From positions 1 through 44,695 of the forward strand of contig JAEZGJ010000213.1 of NCBI GenBank assembly GCA_023416965.1: 44,695 bases of DNA, given 5' to 3'. Shown piece after piece: positions 7,141-15,150 of this stretch (the first letter of the stretch is position 1; every line of letters starts with the position of its first letter). The notes under the pieces are model-generated. The model worked only from the letters and a program-made list of their open reading frames with translations. It did not search any database and had not been told where the DNA came from. The position numbers and the translations under genes were made by a program. This DNA comes from Pseudomonadota bacterium (GTDB taxonomy: Bacteria; Pseudomonadota; Alphaproteobacteria; Rhizobiales; Phreatobacteraceae).

Positions 7141-9299
7141 CCCGCGGCGATGCTCCGCAGATAGGTTTCGGCGCAGCCGGGCGGCATGGGCCTGGCCCGG
7201 AGATAGCCCTGCCCGACGTCGCAATGGCAGGCCTGTAGGAAGCGCAGCTGCTCCTCCGTCTCGATGCCCTCGGCGACGACGTCCATGCCGAGGCTGTGGG
7301 CGAGGGAGATGATGGTGCGCGGGATGACAGCGCGGTCGTCGTCCGCGCCGATGTCGGCGACGAAGGAACGGTCGATCTTGAGGCGGTCGACGTGGAAGCG
7401 CTTGAGGTGGGCGAGCGAGGCATAGCCCGTGCCGAAATCGTCCAGCGAGATGGCGATTCCCATCTCGTGCAACCGGCTCAGGTTGCGCGCGATCTGCTCG
7501 CCCGAGCGGTCGAGGAGCATGGTCTCGGTGACCTCGATCTCGATCTGCGACGGGCGCAGCCCATGGGCCGCGATCAGCGATGCCAACGTGCCGGCGAAAT
7601 CGTCGAGCTTTAGCTGGGCGGCGGAAATGTTCACGGCGACCCGCCCCGGCTCGAGGCCGCGCGCCTGCAGGTCCTTCAGGAAGGCGAAGGCCCGTTCCAG
7701 CACGAGCTGGCCGAGGGCGATGATCAGCCCTGTCTCCTCGGCCAGCGGAATGAATTCCGCCGGGGATACCGAGCCGGAGCCGCGATGCCAGCGGGCGAGA
7801 ACCTCGAAGCCGGCATGGCGCCCGGTGGCGAGGTGCCATTGCGGCTGAACATCGATGCTGATCTCGCCGTTCTCGATGGCGAGGCGCAGATCGTCGCCCA
7901 AGCGCCGCCGGTTCTGCTCAGCCGCCAGCATGTCCTCGTCGAAGAAGGCGAAACGGCCGCGCCCCGAGGCCTTGGCGTGATAGAGCGCGACATCGGCCTG
8001 ATGGAAGATGTCGCGCCGCGATCCGGCACCGGGTGCGAAAGTGGCGACCCCGAGGCTGAGCCGGGGCGTCACTGATCGGCCCGTCAGCGCCACCGGTTTC
8101 TGCACCGCCCGCAGCACCCTGTGAAGGCGGGCGGCCACCGTGCTTTCGCCCGCGCCGGTGACGACGACGGCGAATTCGTCGCCGCCCATCCGGCCGACCG
8201 TCGCCCCGCGCCGCAGTGCGGCGGCCAGACGGCGACCGACGACGATCAGCAACTCGTCACCGGCATCGTGGCCGAGAGAATCGTTCACCGCCTTGAAGTC
8301 GTCGAGGTCAATGAGAACCAGCGCGCAGGGTCCGGCATGCGGATTCGCCAGCGCCTCGTCCACCTTCGCGATGATGATCGACCGGTTGGCGAGGCCAGTG
8401 AGCGAATCCTCCTCGGCCTGTTTCCTGATGGTCCGCTCGGCGCGCTTCAGCTCGGTGATGTCGGTTCGCGCGATGACGGAGAGGCCACCGGGGGACCGGT
8501 ACTCGCGCAGCTGCATCCAGCGGCCGTCGCTGAGCTCCACGGAAACGGGCCGCGAGATCGCGTGTCCGCGCGATCGCCGCCCGAGCCAGGACTGCACCTC
8601 CTGCTCGCCGCCCGGCGTGAAGTGACCCTGGGCCACCAGGGTATCGACGAAGGCCTGGTAGGGCGTCCCCTCCCGAAGCGTCTCGGCCGTGAGCGCGGGA
8701 TACTGGCGGGCAAGCTCCGCATTATGGATGAGCAGTCGGTCATCTGCATCCAGGGCCGTGAGGCCGACCGGGACCGCGTCGACAACGTCGCGCAGCAATT
8801 GCTCTGCCCTGACGCGCCGGGCATGTTCGCGCGCGAGTTCGATCTCGGCGGTGCGACGCTCGGTGATGTCGAATCGCACCGACAGGTAGCGGTCGATCCG
8901 CCCGTCGGGAGCCCGCAGCGGAACGATGGTGGTATCGACCCAGTAAAGGTCCCCGCCACTGGCCCTGTTGCAGATCTCGCCGCGCCACCGCCGTCCGCGC
9001 GCGATGGTGGCCCACATCCGGGCAAAGAAAGACGGCGGGTGCCGTCCGGAATTGACGACGCGGTGGGTGAGGCCGACCAGGTCGCGCCGCGGATAGCCGC
9101 TGATCCTGCAGAACTGGTCGTTGACGTAGAGGATGACGCCCGCCCGGTCGGTGACGGCGACGATCGCATGTTCGTCAATGGCCTGGTGAAGGCCCCTCAG
9201 TTCCTCGCCGGGTGCGGGCGGTGCGGAGGGGCGCGGCGGGCTGCTGCCGGCGGCGGGTCCGAGGCCGGGCGATCCGCGCCCCCTGCCGAGTGCTGCCAT
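7134..9299 (-). CDS. PAS-PAS-GGDEF-EAL cyclic-di-GMP enzyme
   Basis: A 721-residue protein with no membrane helix. PAS domain 1 is at about 38-150 (YVNDQFCRISGYPRRDLVG) and a second PAS-like domain at 165-285. The GGDEF domain is at about 290-455 with intact GGDEF (372-376). The EAL domain is at about 465-715 with EVL at 499-501 instead of EAL, and with conserved NIS, ETE, DDFGTG (620-625), K641 and AEGIE. The diguanylate cyclase inhibitory site, normally RxxD, reads R363-R-G-A366, so product feedback is probably lost. Both catalytic halves look usable. PAS domain 1 may sense a ligand or redox state. The N-terminal 30 residues are Gly/Pro-rich, and the exact start is uncertain. Confidence 0.9.
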   Translation of the reverse strand: MAALGRGRGSPGLGPAAGSSPPRPSAPPAPGEELRGLHQAIDEHAIVAVTDRAGVILYVNDQFCRISGYPRRDLVGLTHRVVNSGRHPPSFFARMWATIARGRRWRGEICNRASGGDLYWVDTTIVPLRAPDGRIDRYLSVRFDITERRTAEIELAREHARRVRAEQLLRDVVDAVPVGLTALDADDRLLIHNAELARQYPALTAETLREGTPYQAFVDTLVAQGHFTPGGEQEVQSWLGRRSRGHAISRPVSVELSDGRWMQLREYRSPGGLSVIARTDITELKRAERTIRKQAEEDSLTGLANRSIIIAKVDEALANPHAGPCALVLIDLDDFKAVNDSLGHDAGDELLIVVGRRLAAALRRGATVGRMGGDEFAVVVTGAGESTVAARLHRVLRAVQKPVALTGRSVTPRLSLGVATFAPGAGSRRDIFHQADVALYHAKASGRGRFAFFDEDMLAAEQNRRRLGDDLRLAIENGEISIDVQPQWHLATGRHAGFEVLARWHRGSGSVSPAEFIPLAEETGLIIALGQLVLERAFAFLKDLQARGLEPGRVAVNISAAQLKLDDFAGTLASLIAAHGLRPSQIEIEVTETMLLDRSGEQIARNLSRLHEMGIAISLDDFGTGYASLAHLKRFHVDRLKIDRSFVADIGADDDRAVIPRTIISLAHSLGMDVVAEGIETEEQLRFLQACHCDVGQGYLRARPMPPGCAETYLRSIAAGQ

Positions 9300-9476
9300 G
9301 CCGTCGTCCCACCCTCTTGCCGCCGCAACGGTCTCGTCTTATGACCGATAACGTACATAGAGAGCTTAACCCTGCGTAAACGCGGGTCAGGCGCGGGTGG
9401 TCACAACCTCTTCCGCCGTAGCTGCAGGCCGCGTCCCCCCGGGACGCCACGCGCGCGTGAGGCCAGGCAAAGGGGG

Positions 9477-9944
9477 TCAGTCGAGGATCTCGACGCGGAG
9501 GGGTCTGCCGCGGCTGCGGGTGAAGACGTAGTCGGCTCCCTCCCGCCGCCAGGCGACGACGTCAGCTAAGGGGGAACCGGCACAACCCTGCCGGTGCACC
9601 CCTCCGCTGGCCCGCCGCCCTCCGTCATGCATCTCGATCCGGCATTCTCCGCCGGGCTGGGCCCGGGGCGCGGTCATGCGGGCCACCTGCTCGGCCGTGA
9701 CCTCCTGCAGGCCGGGTGCCTGCTGGCGTGATTCAAAGAAGACCCGCCCCTGGTCGTTGCCGACGATCCAGCGTCCGCCCTCGCCAGGGCGCGCCGAGGC
9801 GGTGTGCCAGACCGCGCCCGCAGCCATGTCGCGGCCGGCAGAGGGGTGGAGATCGGAGGCGAGGGGCGATGGCCTCATGGCGGTCGACTGGCAACCGCCC
9901 ATGAGAAGCGCCGCTCCCATCCACGCAATGTTTCGAAAGCGCAT
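9477..9944 (-). CDS. Putative lipoprotein, 155 residues
   Basis: ATG 9944 is preferred because GGAGG lies about seven bases upstream and a signal peptide begins there (MRFRNIAWMGAALLMGGC). The lipobox LMGGC predicts lipidation at Cys 18. The mature part contains WIVGNDQGRVFFESRQQAPGLQEV and two later cysteines (ECRIEM, RQGCAG) that could form a disulfide. No family was recognised. It is divergent from the small lipoprotein gene at 10024. Confidence 0.6.
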   Translation of the reverse strand: MRFRNIAWMGAALLMGGCQSTAMRPSPLASDLHPSAGRDMAAGAVWHTASARPGEGGRWIVGNDQGRVFFESRQQAPGLQEVTAEQVARMTAPRAQPGGECRIEMHDGGRRASGGVHRQGCAGSPLADVVAWRREGADYVFTRSRGRPLRVEILD

Positions 9945-10023
9945 GGCCTGCCTCCGGCGGATCGAGAGTAAGGGTTCGTTAACCATGTCCGTCTACCGCT
10001 GGGGCATGGCGGACAGGACCTGC

Positions 10024-10335
10024 ATGCGCTCCGCAATCCTCCTGGCGGCGCTGTCGCTGACCGTCGCCAGTTGCACCGACGCCTCGCGGTCCAGGGTGGG
10101 CCCGGGCTGGTCGTCATGCCGCCACGCGGTCACCAAGGACGGCATGGGACTGCGCATATGCGAAGGCGGGGACCGCGTGACGGTCGAGGAAACCGGCCCC
10201 GCCAGCCGCGACGAGATCAGGTCCTATTTCCGCCTGACCCCGGTCGCGGAGAGGCGAGGAGACGCAGCGCTCGCCGCGCCTCCTCCCATGGTCAGCACGG
10301 GCGGCGGCGCAGGGTATGGTGGTCCTGCTCGATGA
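10024..10335 (+). CDS. Putative small lipoprotein, 103 residues
   Basis: A signal peptide with a lipobox (MRSAILLAALSLTVASC) begins at ATG 10024, and an earlier in-frame ATG at 9985 would add 13 residues. The mature part has two cysteines (WSSCRHAVTKDGMGLRIC) and a Gly-rich tail. It resembles no family I can name. The last 44 bases overlap the end of the convergent gene at 10292-10597, so either the two genes truly overlap tail to tail or one stop is misplaced. Confidence 0.5.
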   Translation: MRSAILLAALSLTVASCTDASRSRVGPGWSSCRHAVTKDGMGLRICEGGDRVTVEETGPASRDEIRSYFRLTPVAERRGDAALAAPPPMVSTGGGAGYGGPAR

Positions 10336-10597
10336 CCCGCTCAGTCTGGATGTAGACGCCCAGCGTCCGCACGTTGTCCCAGCGGGTACCGGAGATCTCC
10401 CAGGCCGTGCCGGGCGCGCGGACCTGGCGTCCGCGGGTGTTCACCAGCACCCGAGCGGGAACGTAGACCCGATCGTAGCAGGCGATGTAGCGGCTCATCG
10501 TCCGCGTCTCGACATAGGTGGTGGCCTGCACCGGGGTCGACAGGCCCCCAAGCATCGCGGCTCCGAGGACCGTCAGTCCCAAGAACGTCTTCCTCAT
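10292..10597 (-). CDS. Small secreted protein, 101 residues
   Basis: AAGGAGAG precedes ATG 10597 at good spacing, and a signal peptide follows (MRKTFLGLTVLGAAMLGGLSTPVQA, with a probable cut after VQA). The mature protein is about 76 residues, basic, and contains the repeated valine pattern CYDRVYVPARVLVNTRG plus two cysteines. It is similar in style to small periplasmic proteins of Rhizobiales, but I cannot assign a family. Confidence 0.6.
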   Translation of the reverse strand: MRKTFLGLTVLGAAMLGGLSTPVQATTYVETRTMSRYIACYDRVYVPARVLVNTRGRQVRAPGTAWEISGTRWDNVRTLGVYIQTERVIEQDHHTLRRRPC

Positions 10598-11023
10598 GGT
10601 TACTCTCCTTACGTAGCTACCTGAAAGAAGCGTCGACGCTTTAAGGGGCCTCACACTTGCGGCGGACAACGCGACATTACGGTAGGCATAGCCGACAACC
10701 TCCGCCTATCCGGATTCTGACTGATACAATCCAACAAAATGGCCGGATTTATCAATATAAAGTGGTTATCAATTTCGAAGACTAGTGTAGCCGCGGGGCA
10801 ATGAGACAGTGAAACAGATTCCGTTATTGGTACGCCAGTCGCCAATGTTGAATGGTGTGATTGTCCACGTGTATCGAATTCGCAGCCTGCAACCGGAGGT
10901 AACACTGCACCAGGGACGATATCGGCCTTGAACTGCACGTTCGTTGAGCAGTGCCCGGGACGATATGTGTTCGTTTTTCTTGCAACCGCAAGTAAAATAG
11001 GCATTGAGGAAAACAGACAGGAA

Positions 11024-11055
11024 AACCCGTCGTCTCGCGCCTGAGGCGACGGGTT
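11024..11055. terminator. Inverted repeat AACCCGTCG-N14-CGACGGGTT
   Basis: A perfect 9-base-pair stem at the boundary between the AT-rich patch and normal-GC DNA. A second small stem (CGCC-TGA-GGCG) lies within its loop. It could be a terminator or the edge of an inserted segment. No T run follows on the plus strand; on the minus strand the stem is followed by TTTTCCTGTC, a weak U tract. Confidence 0.4.
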
Positions 11056-11147
11056 CGTGCGCGTGCCCCTTGCCGGACGCCCCCCGCGAGTTGCAGATTC
11101 ACGTGACCCGAGGTCGCCGGAGCGCCGTAGAAACCCTCGACACGACA

Positions 11148-11180
11148 CCGCCCGGAACCTCCTCTCGAAGGCCCGGGCGG
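11148..11180 (-). terminator. Hairpin downstream of the NitT/TauT binding-protein gene
   Basis: CCGCCCGG pairs with CCGGGCGG around a 17-base loop, about 45 bases past the stop of the last gene of the minus-strand ABC operon. There is no T tract, so it is probably a Rho-type or stability hairpin. Confidence 0.35.
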
Positions 11181-11222
11181 GGCGTCATTCAGATCCTGCG
11201 GCGTCGCCGGCGCCGGGTCGCG

Positions 11223-12281
11223 TTACGGCTTGAAGACGAAGCCCGGGCCGATGGCGGCGTCTGCCGGAATCGGGGGGAGATCGTTGAACAGGGCCGGATG
11301 GTCCTGCATCACCTTGAGCATGTGCTTGGGCTCGAAGTGCTTGTTGACGTCGAAGGTCGCGCGCAGGAAGCCGAGCCGGTGCAGCCGGTCGAGGGCCTCA
11401 TGCATGGCGCGGTAGTTGTTGGCCGACAGGCGTCGGTCGGCCTGCTGGATGTTGAACTCCATGGCGGCCTCGGCGATCTCCTGCTTCAGGCCGGGGATCC
11501 AGCGGGTGGCGACCTGCGCCGCCGGCTTCGGGTTCTTGCGCATCCACTGGTCAGCCTCGGAGACGGCGACCAGGAACTTCTCGATCGTCGGTCCGTTGGC
11601 GGCGACCCAGGGCCTCAGGCCGACGTTGAAGCCGACATAGGCGATGGCGTCGCCGCCGCGGATGATCTCCACCGCGCCCGGCACGTCCTTCAGCGCCACG
11701 ATGGGCCAGGGATCCCAGCCGACGAAGGCGTCGATGCCCTTGGCGAGCAGGGCGACCGTCATGTCCGGCGGGGGCGTGTTGACCAGCGTCACGTCGCCGG
11801 GCGTGAGGCCGCCCTTCTCGAGGAGGGCGAGGATGTAGAGGTGGTTGATCGTGCCGAAGGAGGCGGCGATGCGCTTGCCCTTGAGGCTGGCGAGATTGCC
11901 TCTGGTGATGCCGGAATCGCCACGCGCCACCAGCGCCATGGTGGCGTCGGAGCCACGAGCCGTCGCCTTGCCGGAATAGTTGGCGAGGGCGACGAGATCC
12001 ATGCCGCGCACCACCGCGCCGATCATGGGCACGCCGACCTGGACAATGGAGCTCTCGCCGGCCTGCAGGGCATTGAGCGCGTCGACGCCGGTGGCGTAGG
12101 GGCGGGCGATGTCGACGTCGAGGCCCTGCTTCTCGAAGAAGCCGCGCTCGAGAGCGATGGGCAGGCCGATCTGGTCGATGCCGGTGACCATGCCGGCCTT
12201 GAGCTTGGTCATCTGCTGGGCATAGGCGAGCGCCGGGGCTGCGAGCAGCGTGCCGGCAATGGCCGTTCGTCTCGTGATCAT
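11223..12281 (-). CDS. NitT/TauT-family ABC transporter substrate-binding protein
   Basis: A 352-residue periplasmic binding protein with a Tat-like signal (MITRRTAIAGTLLAAPALAYA) and the SsuA/TauA/ThiY fold. Recognisable segments are GLPIALERGFFEKQGLDVDI, DALNALQAGESSIVQVG, LKGKRIAASFGT and LLAKGIDAFVGWDPWP. ATG 12281 is chosen because AGGGAGG stands six bases before it; ATG 12287 overlaps that ribosome site. Family members capture nitrate, sulfonates, taurine, pyrimidine precursors or aromatic acids, and the ligand here is unknown. It is the last gene of a permease-permease-ATPase-small protein-SBP operon that starts 206 bases beyond soxG on the same strand. Confidence 0.9.
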   Translation of the reverse strand: MITRRTAIAGTLLAAPALAYAQQMTKLKAGMVTGIDQIGLPIALERGFFEKQGLDVDIARPYATGVDALNALQAGESSIVQVGVPMIGAVVRGMDLVALANYSGKATARGSDATMALVARGDSGITRGNLASLKGKRIAASFGTINHLYILALLEKGGLTPGDVTLVNTPPPDMTVALLAKGIDAFVGWDPWPIVALKDVPGAVEIIRGGDAIAYVGFNVGLRPWVAANGPTIEKFLVAVSEADQWMRKNPKPAAQVATRWIPGLKQEIAEAAMEFNIQQADRRLSANNYRAMHEALDRLHRLGFLRATFDVNKHFEPKHMLKVMQDHPALFNDLPPIPADAAIGPGFVFKP

Positions 12282-12283
12282 GG

Positions 12284-12613
12284 TCATCCTCCCTGTTGCA
12301 GTGGCTCTATCCGCCTCACCCAGTAGTGCCGGGCGATGGCGCCGAGTTGGCTTCTGTCGATGCCGCGCAGTTCCACGCGGGTGCCGTCCGTGCCGGAGAC
12401 GCGGCCGTAGCGCTGGAACACGAGGATATGGAAACGCTCCGGAGCGAAGGGGAGCGTGATCAGCGCGTTGACGCGCTGGTGGTCCGGAAAGCCGGCGGCG
12501 ATCTTGGCCGGCGCCGTGGCGAAGAGCCAGGCCTGCCAGAGAAGCCACGCCGCGCCGAGCCCGATCAGGATCAGGCCGCGCCTGGAGCCGAGGGCCTGGC
12601 GGAGGACGCTCAT
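12284..12613 (-). CDS. Small one-helix membrane protein inside the NitT/TauT operon
   Basis: A 109-residue protein with one membrane helix (GLILIGLGAAWLLWQAWLFAT, about residues 14-34) and a periplasmic tail. The tail contains HQRVNALITLPFAPERFHILVFQRYGRV and ends RHYWVRRIEPLQQGG. No family was recognised. Its ATG overlaps the ATPase stop (ATGA, 4 bases) and its stop lies next to the binding-protein start, so it is translated as part of the transporter operon. Such a component is not part of the standard SsuABC/TauABC set. It may help the binding protein dock or sense the substrate, but this is inference only. Confidence 0.75.
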   Translation of the reverse strand: MSVLRQALGSRRGLILIGLGAAWLLWQAWLFATAPAKIAAGFPDHQRVNALITLPFAPERFHILVFQRYGRVSGTDGTRVELRGIDRSQLGAIARHYWVRRIEPLQQGG

Positions 12614-13368
12614 GCCGACCTCACCAGCGCCAGGACCTGGTTGGAGATGTCCTTGAACGTGTCGTCGGCCACCAGCCTGTCCCAGACCCGCGGTCGCGGC
12701 AGCGGTACGTCGACCTCGGCCAGAACCTTGCCCTTCGACAGCACGACAACCCGGTTGGCGAGGAAGACCGCCTCGGGAACGTCATGGGTGATGAAGACAA
12801 CGGTGGGGCGGCGCTCCTCCCAGATGCGGGAGAGCTCGTCCTGAAGGGTCATGCGCGTCTGGGCGTCGACGCTGGCGAAGGGCTCGTCCATCAGCAGCAC
12901 GTCGGGCTCGTTGGCGAGTGCCCGGACCACGCCGACGCGCTGCTGCATGCCGCCGGAGAGCTCGTTCGGATAGCGGTCGGCAGCGTGGGAAAGGCCGGCC
13001 AGCGCCAGATATTCGCGGGCGATGGCGTCGCGCTCCGCCTTCGGCACGCCGCGCATCTTCGGGCCGAAGCCGACATTGTCGAGAACGGTCTTCCAGGGAA
13101 AGAGCGCGAAGGACTGGAAGACGACGCCGCGGTCGCGGCCCGGGCCCTTCACCGGCTCCCCGCCGACGAGGATGTCGCCGCCGGAATGGGGGATGAAGCC
13201 CGCGACCATGTTGAGGATGGTCGACTTGCCGCAGCCCGAGGGACCGACGATGGAGACGAATTCGCCTGCGGGCACCTCCAGCGACACGTCGCGGATGGCA
13301 GTGACGTGCTCGCCCTTGTAGGCGTCGAAATAGGTCTTCGCGAGGTTCTTCAGGCTGAGCGACTTCAC
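12610..13368 (-). CDS. NitT/TauT-family ABC transporter ATP-binding protein
   Basis: A 252-residue ATPase. The Walker A GPSGCGKST is at about residues 42-50. The remaining motifs are the Q loop (VFQSFALFPWKTVLDNVGFG), signature (ELSGGMQQRVGVVRAL), Walker B (VLLMDEPFASVDAQTR) and switch His (VVFITHDVPEAVF). These are typical of SsuB/TauB/NrtD. The start is GTG 13368, whose bases overlap the upstream permease stop (GTGA). The reading frame is open further upstream but covers the permease in another frame, so the longer version is rejected. It powers import with the two permeases at 13365-14944. Confidence 0.93.
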   Translation of the reverse strand: MKSLSLKNLAKTYFDAYKGEHVTAIRDVSLEVPAGEFVSIVGPSGCGKSTILNMVAGFIPHSGGDILVGGEPVKGPGRDRGVVFQSFALFPWKTVLDNVGFGPKMRGVPKAERDAIAREYLALAGLSHAADRYPNELSGGMQQRVGVVRALANEPDVLLMDEPFASVDAQTRMTLQDELSRIWEERRPTVVFITHDVPEAVFLANRVVVLSKGKVLAEVDVPLPRPRVWDRLVADDTFKDISNQVLALVRSA

Positions 13369-14171
13369 TGCGTGACCAATCCCCAGCGTCGCCCCGTGGC
13401 CCGCTCGATGGGAGCGAGGATCCAGGCATCGACGATGTACCAGAGGATGCCGAGCACGATCATGCCCAGCACGATTTCGGTGACGGAGCCGGCGCGGCGG
13501 GCGTCGAACATGAGGAAGCCGATGCCGCTGGTGCCGACGATCATCTCGGCGGCGATCAGCGCGCGCCAGCCGTAGCCGAGCCCGTTGCGCAGGCCCGTCA
13601 TGATGTTGGGCAGGGCGCCAGGCACCACCACCTCGGTGAGGATGCGCCAGGGCGGCGCGCCGAGGCTCTGTGCCGCGCGGTGCAACTCGATGCGCACCGA
13701 GCGCACCCCGAGCACGGTGTTGAGGATCACCGGGAACAGCACGGTGTAGACGATGACGAAGGTCATGGTGGTCAGGCCGAAGCCGAACCAGATGATGAGG
13801 ATCGGCAGCCAGGCGATGTCGCCGATGGCCTGGAAGAACAGCAGAACGGGCCACAGCGCGCGGTGGGCCCCCTTGCTCAGGCCCACCCAAAGGCCCAGCG
13901 GAACGCCGAGGCCGATGCCAACGGCGGCGCCGATGGCGAGGCGGGTGACGCTGTCGCCGAGATATTCAGGCAGGATGCCCTTCTCCATCAGCGCCACGAA
14001 CTTGGTCCAGACGTCGGGCGGGGAGGGAAAGAAGGCCGGCGGAAAGGGGCCCCAGGCGGCGACCGCCCACCAGATCGCCACCACCGGGACGAAGGGCGCG
14101 AGCGTCTGCAGGATCGGCCATTTCACCGAGGTCCGGAGGCCAAAGCTCCAGAGGGCGAGGAGAGCGTTCAT
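13365..14171 (-). CDS. NitT/TauT-family ABC permease (second of two)
   Basis: A 268-residue BPD-type permease with about six helices. The EAA-like loop (HRAAQSLGAPPWRILTEVVVPGALPNIMTGLRNGLGYGWRALIAAEM) lies near residues 165-210. It is 30-40% similar by eye to its upstream neighbour, consistent with duplication. The ATG overlaps the upstream permease stop by four bases. Two different permeases sharing one ATPase suggest a heterodimeric channel, a variation on the homodimer usual for SsuC and TauC. Confidence 0.9.
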   Translation of the reverse strand: MNALLALWSFGLRTSVKWPILQTLAPFVPVVAIWWAVAAWGPFPPAFFPSPPDVWTKFVALMEKGILPEYLGDSVTRLAIGAAVGIGLGVPLGLWVGLSKGAHRALWPVLLFFQAIGDIAWLPILIIWFGFGLTTMTFVIVYTVLFPVILNTVLGVRSVRIELHRAAQSLGAPPWRILTEVVVPGALPNIMTGLRNGLGYGWRALIAAEMIVGTSGIGFLMFDARRAGSVTEIVLGMIVLGILWYIVDAWILAPIERATGRRWGLVTQ

Positions 14172-14944
14172 GGGCTGACCAGCCCCCAGCGCTCAATGGT
14201 GGCGCGCTCGAGCGGCACGAGGATCAGCCGGTCGATGAGCAGCCAGATCGTGCCGATGACGATCATGCCGAGGACGATGACTTCGGTCTGGTAGAAGTCG
14301 CGGGCGACGAAGAGCATGTAGCCGAGGCCGACGTCGGTCGCGATCATCTCCGCCGCGATGAGCCCGCGCCAGGCGAAGCCGAGGCCGGTGCGGATGCCGG
14401 TGACGATGTTGGGGAGAGCGCCCGGCAGCAGCACGTCGGTGAGCATCGCGCCGCGCCCGGTGCCGAGCGAGGCCGCCGCGTGGCGCAGCGGCATGGGGAT
14501 GGTCGAGACGCCGAGCAGCGTGTTGTAGGCGACGACGAAGAAGACGGCGTTGAAGATGACGAAGACGATGGCGCCGAAGCCATAACCGAACCACAGGGTC
14601 GCGATGGGGATCCAGGCAATTCCGGCGAGCACGGAGAAGAAGCGCATGAGCGGTGTCAGGAAGGCGGAGACGCCGCGGCTCACCCCCATGAGGATACCGA
14701 GGGGCACGGCCACCAGCACCGCCAGCACCGTGCCGATGGCGACGCGGGAGACACTGGCGGCAACGTGACGCAGGAGCGAACCGTCAAGAATGCCGCCGAT
14801 TCCGGCCCGCCCCACGGCCAGGACGCCGGGGAAGATCTGCGGGCGCACCCCGAGCGCCGGCACCAGGACGGCCCAGAGGACGACCAGCACGGCGAGCGGC
14901 GCAACAAAGATCAGGGCCGCGGTGAAGCGGCTTGTCCGTTCCAT
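14168..14944 (-). CDS. NitT/TauT-family ABC permease (first of two)
   Basis: A 258-residue inner-membrane permease. The first helix is ALIFVAPLAVLVVLWAVLVPAL, and the conserved loop RHAAASLGTGRGAMLTDVLLPGALPNIVTGIRTGLGFAWRGLIAAEMIA holds the EAA-type contact with the ATPase. A strong ribosome site (AAGGAGG, then ATGA, then ATG 14944) fixes the start. It is the first gene of the importer operon, and a promoter may lie in the 206 bases between it and soxG, or transcription may continue from sox. Confidence 0.9.
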   Translation of the reverse strand: MERTSRFTAALIFVAPLAVLVVLWAVLVPALGVRPQIFPGVLAVGRAGIGGILDGSLLRHVAASVSRVAIGTVLAVLVAVPLGILMGVSRGVSAFLTPLMRFFSVLAGIAWIPIATLWFGYGFGAIVFVIFNAVFFVVAYNTLLGVSTIPMPLRHAAASLGTGRGAMLTDVLLPGALPNIVTGIRTGLGFAWRGLIAAEMIATDVGLGYMLFVARDFYQTEVIVLGMIVIGTIWLLIDRLILVPLERATIERWGLVSP

Positions 14945-15114
14945 TCATCCTCCCTTGGCATGCGGAAACCCGCATCCCGACCGCGCGCTGCGCGTTTCGC
15001 CCCGCGTTCCCTTGGGCTGGTCCGGTCGAGCGGACCGCGGAACGTCGTCGCGATGGCGGGGAGCCTCCAAGGGCGGAGCCGAAAATGCAAGATGCCTCGG
15101 GACGCATGGCTCGT

Positions 15115-15136
15115 CTGCGGCGGGCTTGCGCCGCAG
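15115..15136 (-). terminator. Hairpin just past soxG
   Basis: CTGCGGCG pairs perfectly with CGCCGCAG around six bases, 15 bases after the soxG stop on the minus strand. Without a T tract it may be a partial terminator or an mRNA 3' stabiliser separating sox from the downstream importer operon. Confidence 0.4.
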
Positions 15137-15150
15137 CGCGGCCTGCGTCG

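Larger units (their letters stand above)
10598..11222. other. 625-base gap with an AT-richer patch
   Basis: No convincing gene lies here. Bases about 10670-11025 are clearly AT-richer than the rest of the window and contain many TA/AAT stretches. A direct repeat GGGACGATAT occurs at 10913-10922 and 10957-10966 (44-base period), and TGCAACCG occurs twice. Two overlapping minus-strand frames (10651-11148, 10824-11102) cover the patch, but they have no recognisable motif or ribosome site and their composition is unlike a protein of this genome. Confidence 0.6.

Noticed and set aside
8121..9344. A 407-codon plus-strand frame opposite the GGDEF-EAL gene
   Set aside because: Antisense to a clear multidomain gene, with no motif or ribosome site.
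10651..11148. A 165-codon minus-strand frame across the AT-rich patch
   Set aside because: No ribosome site, no motif, and amino-acid use that looks random; retained only as a described gap.
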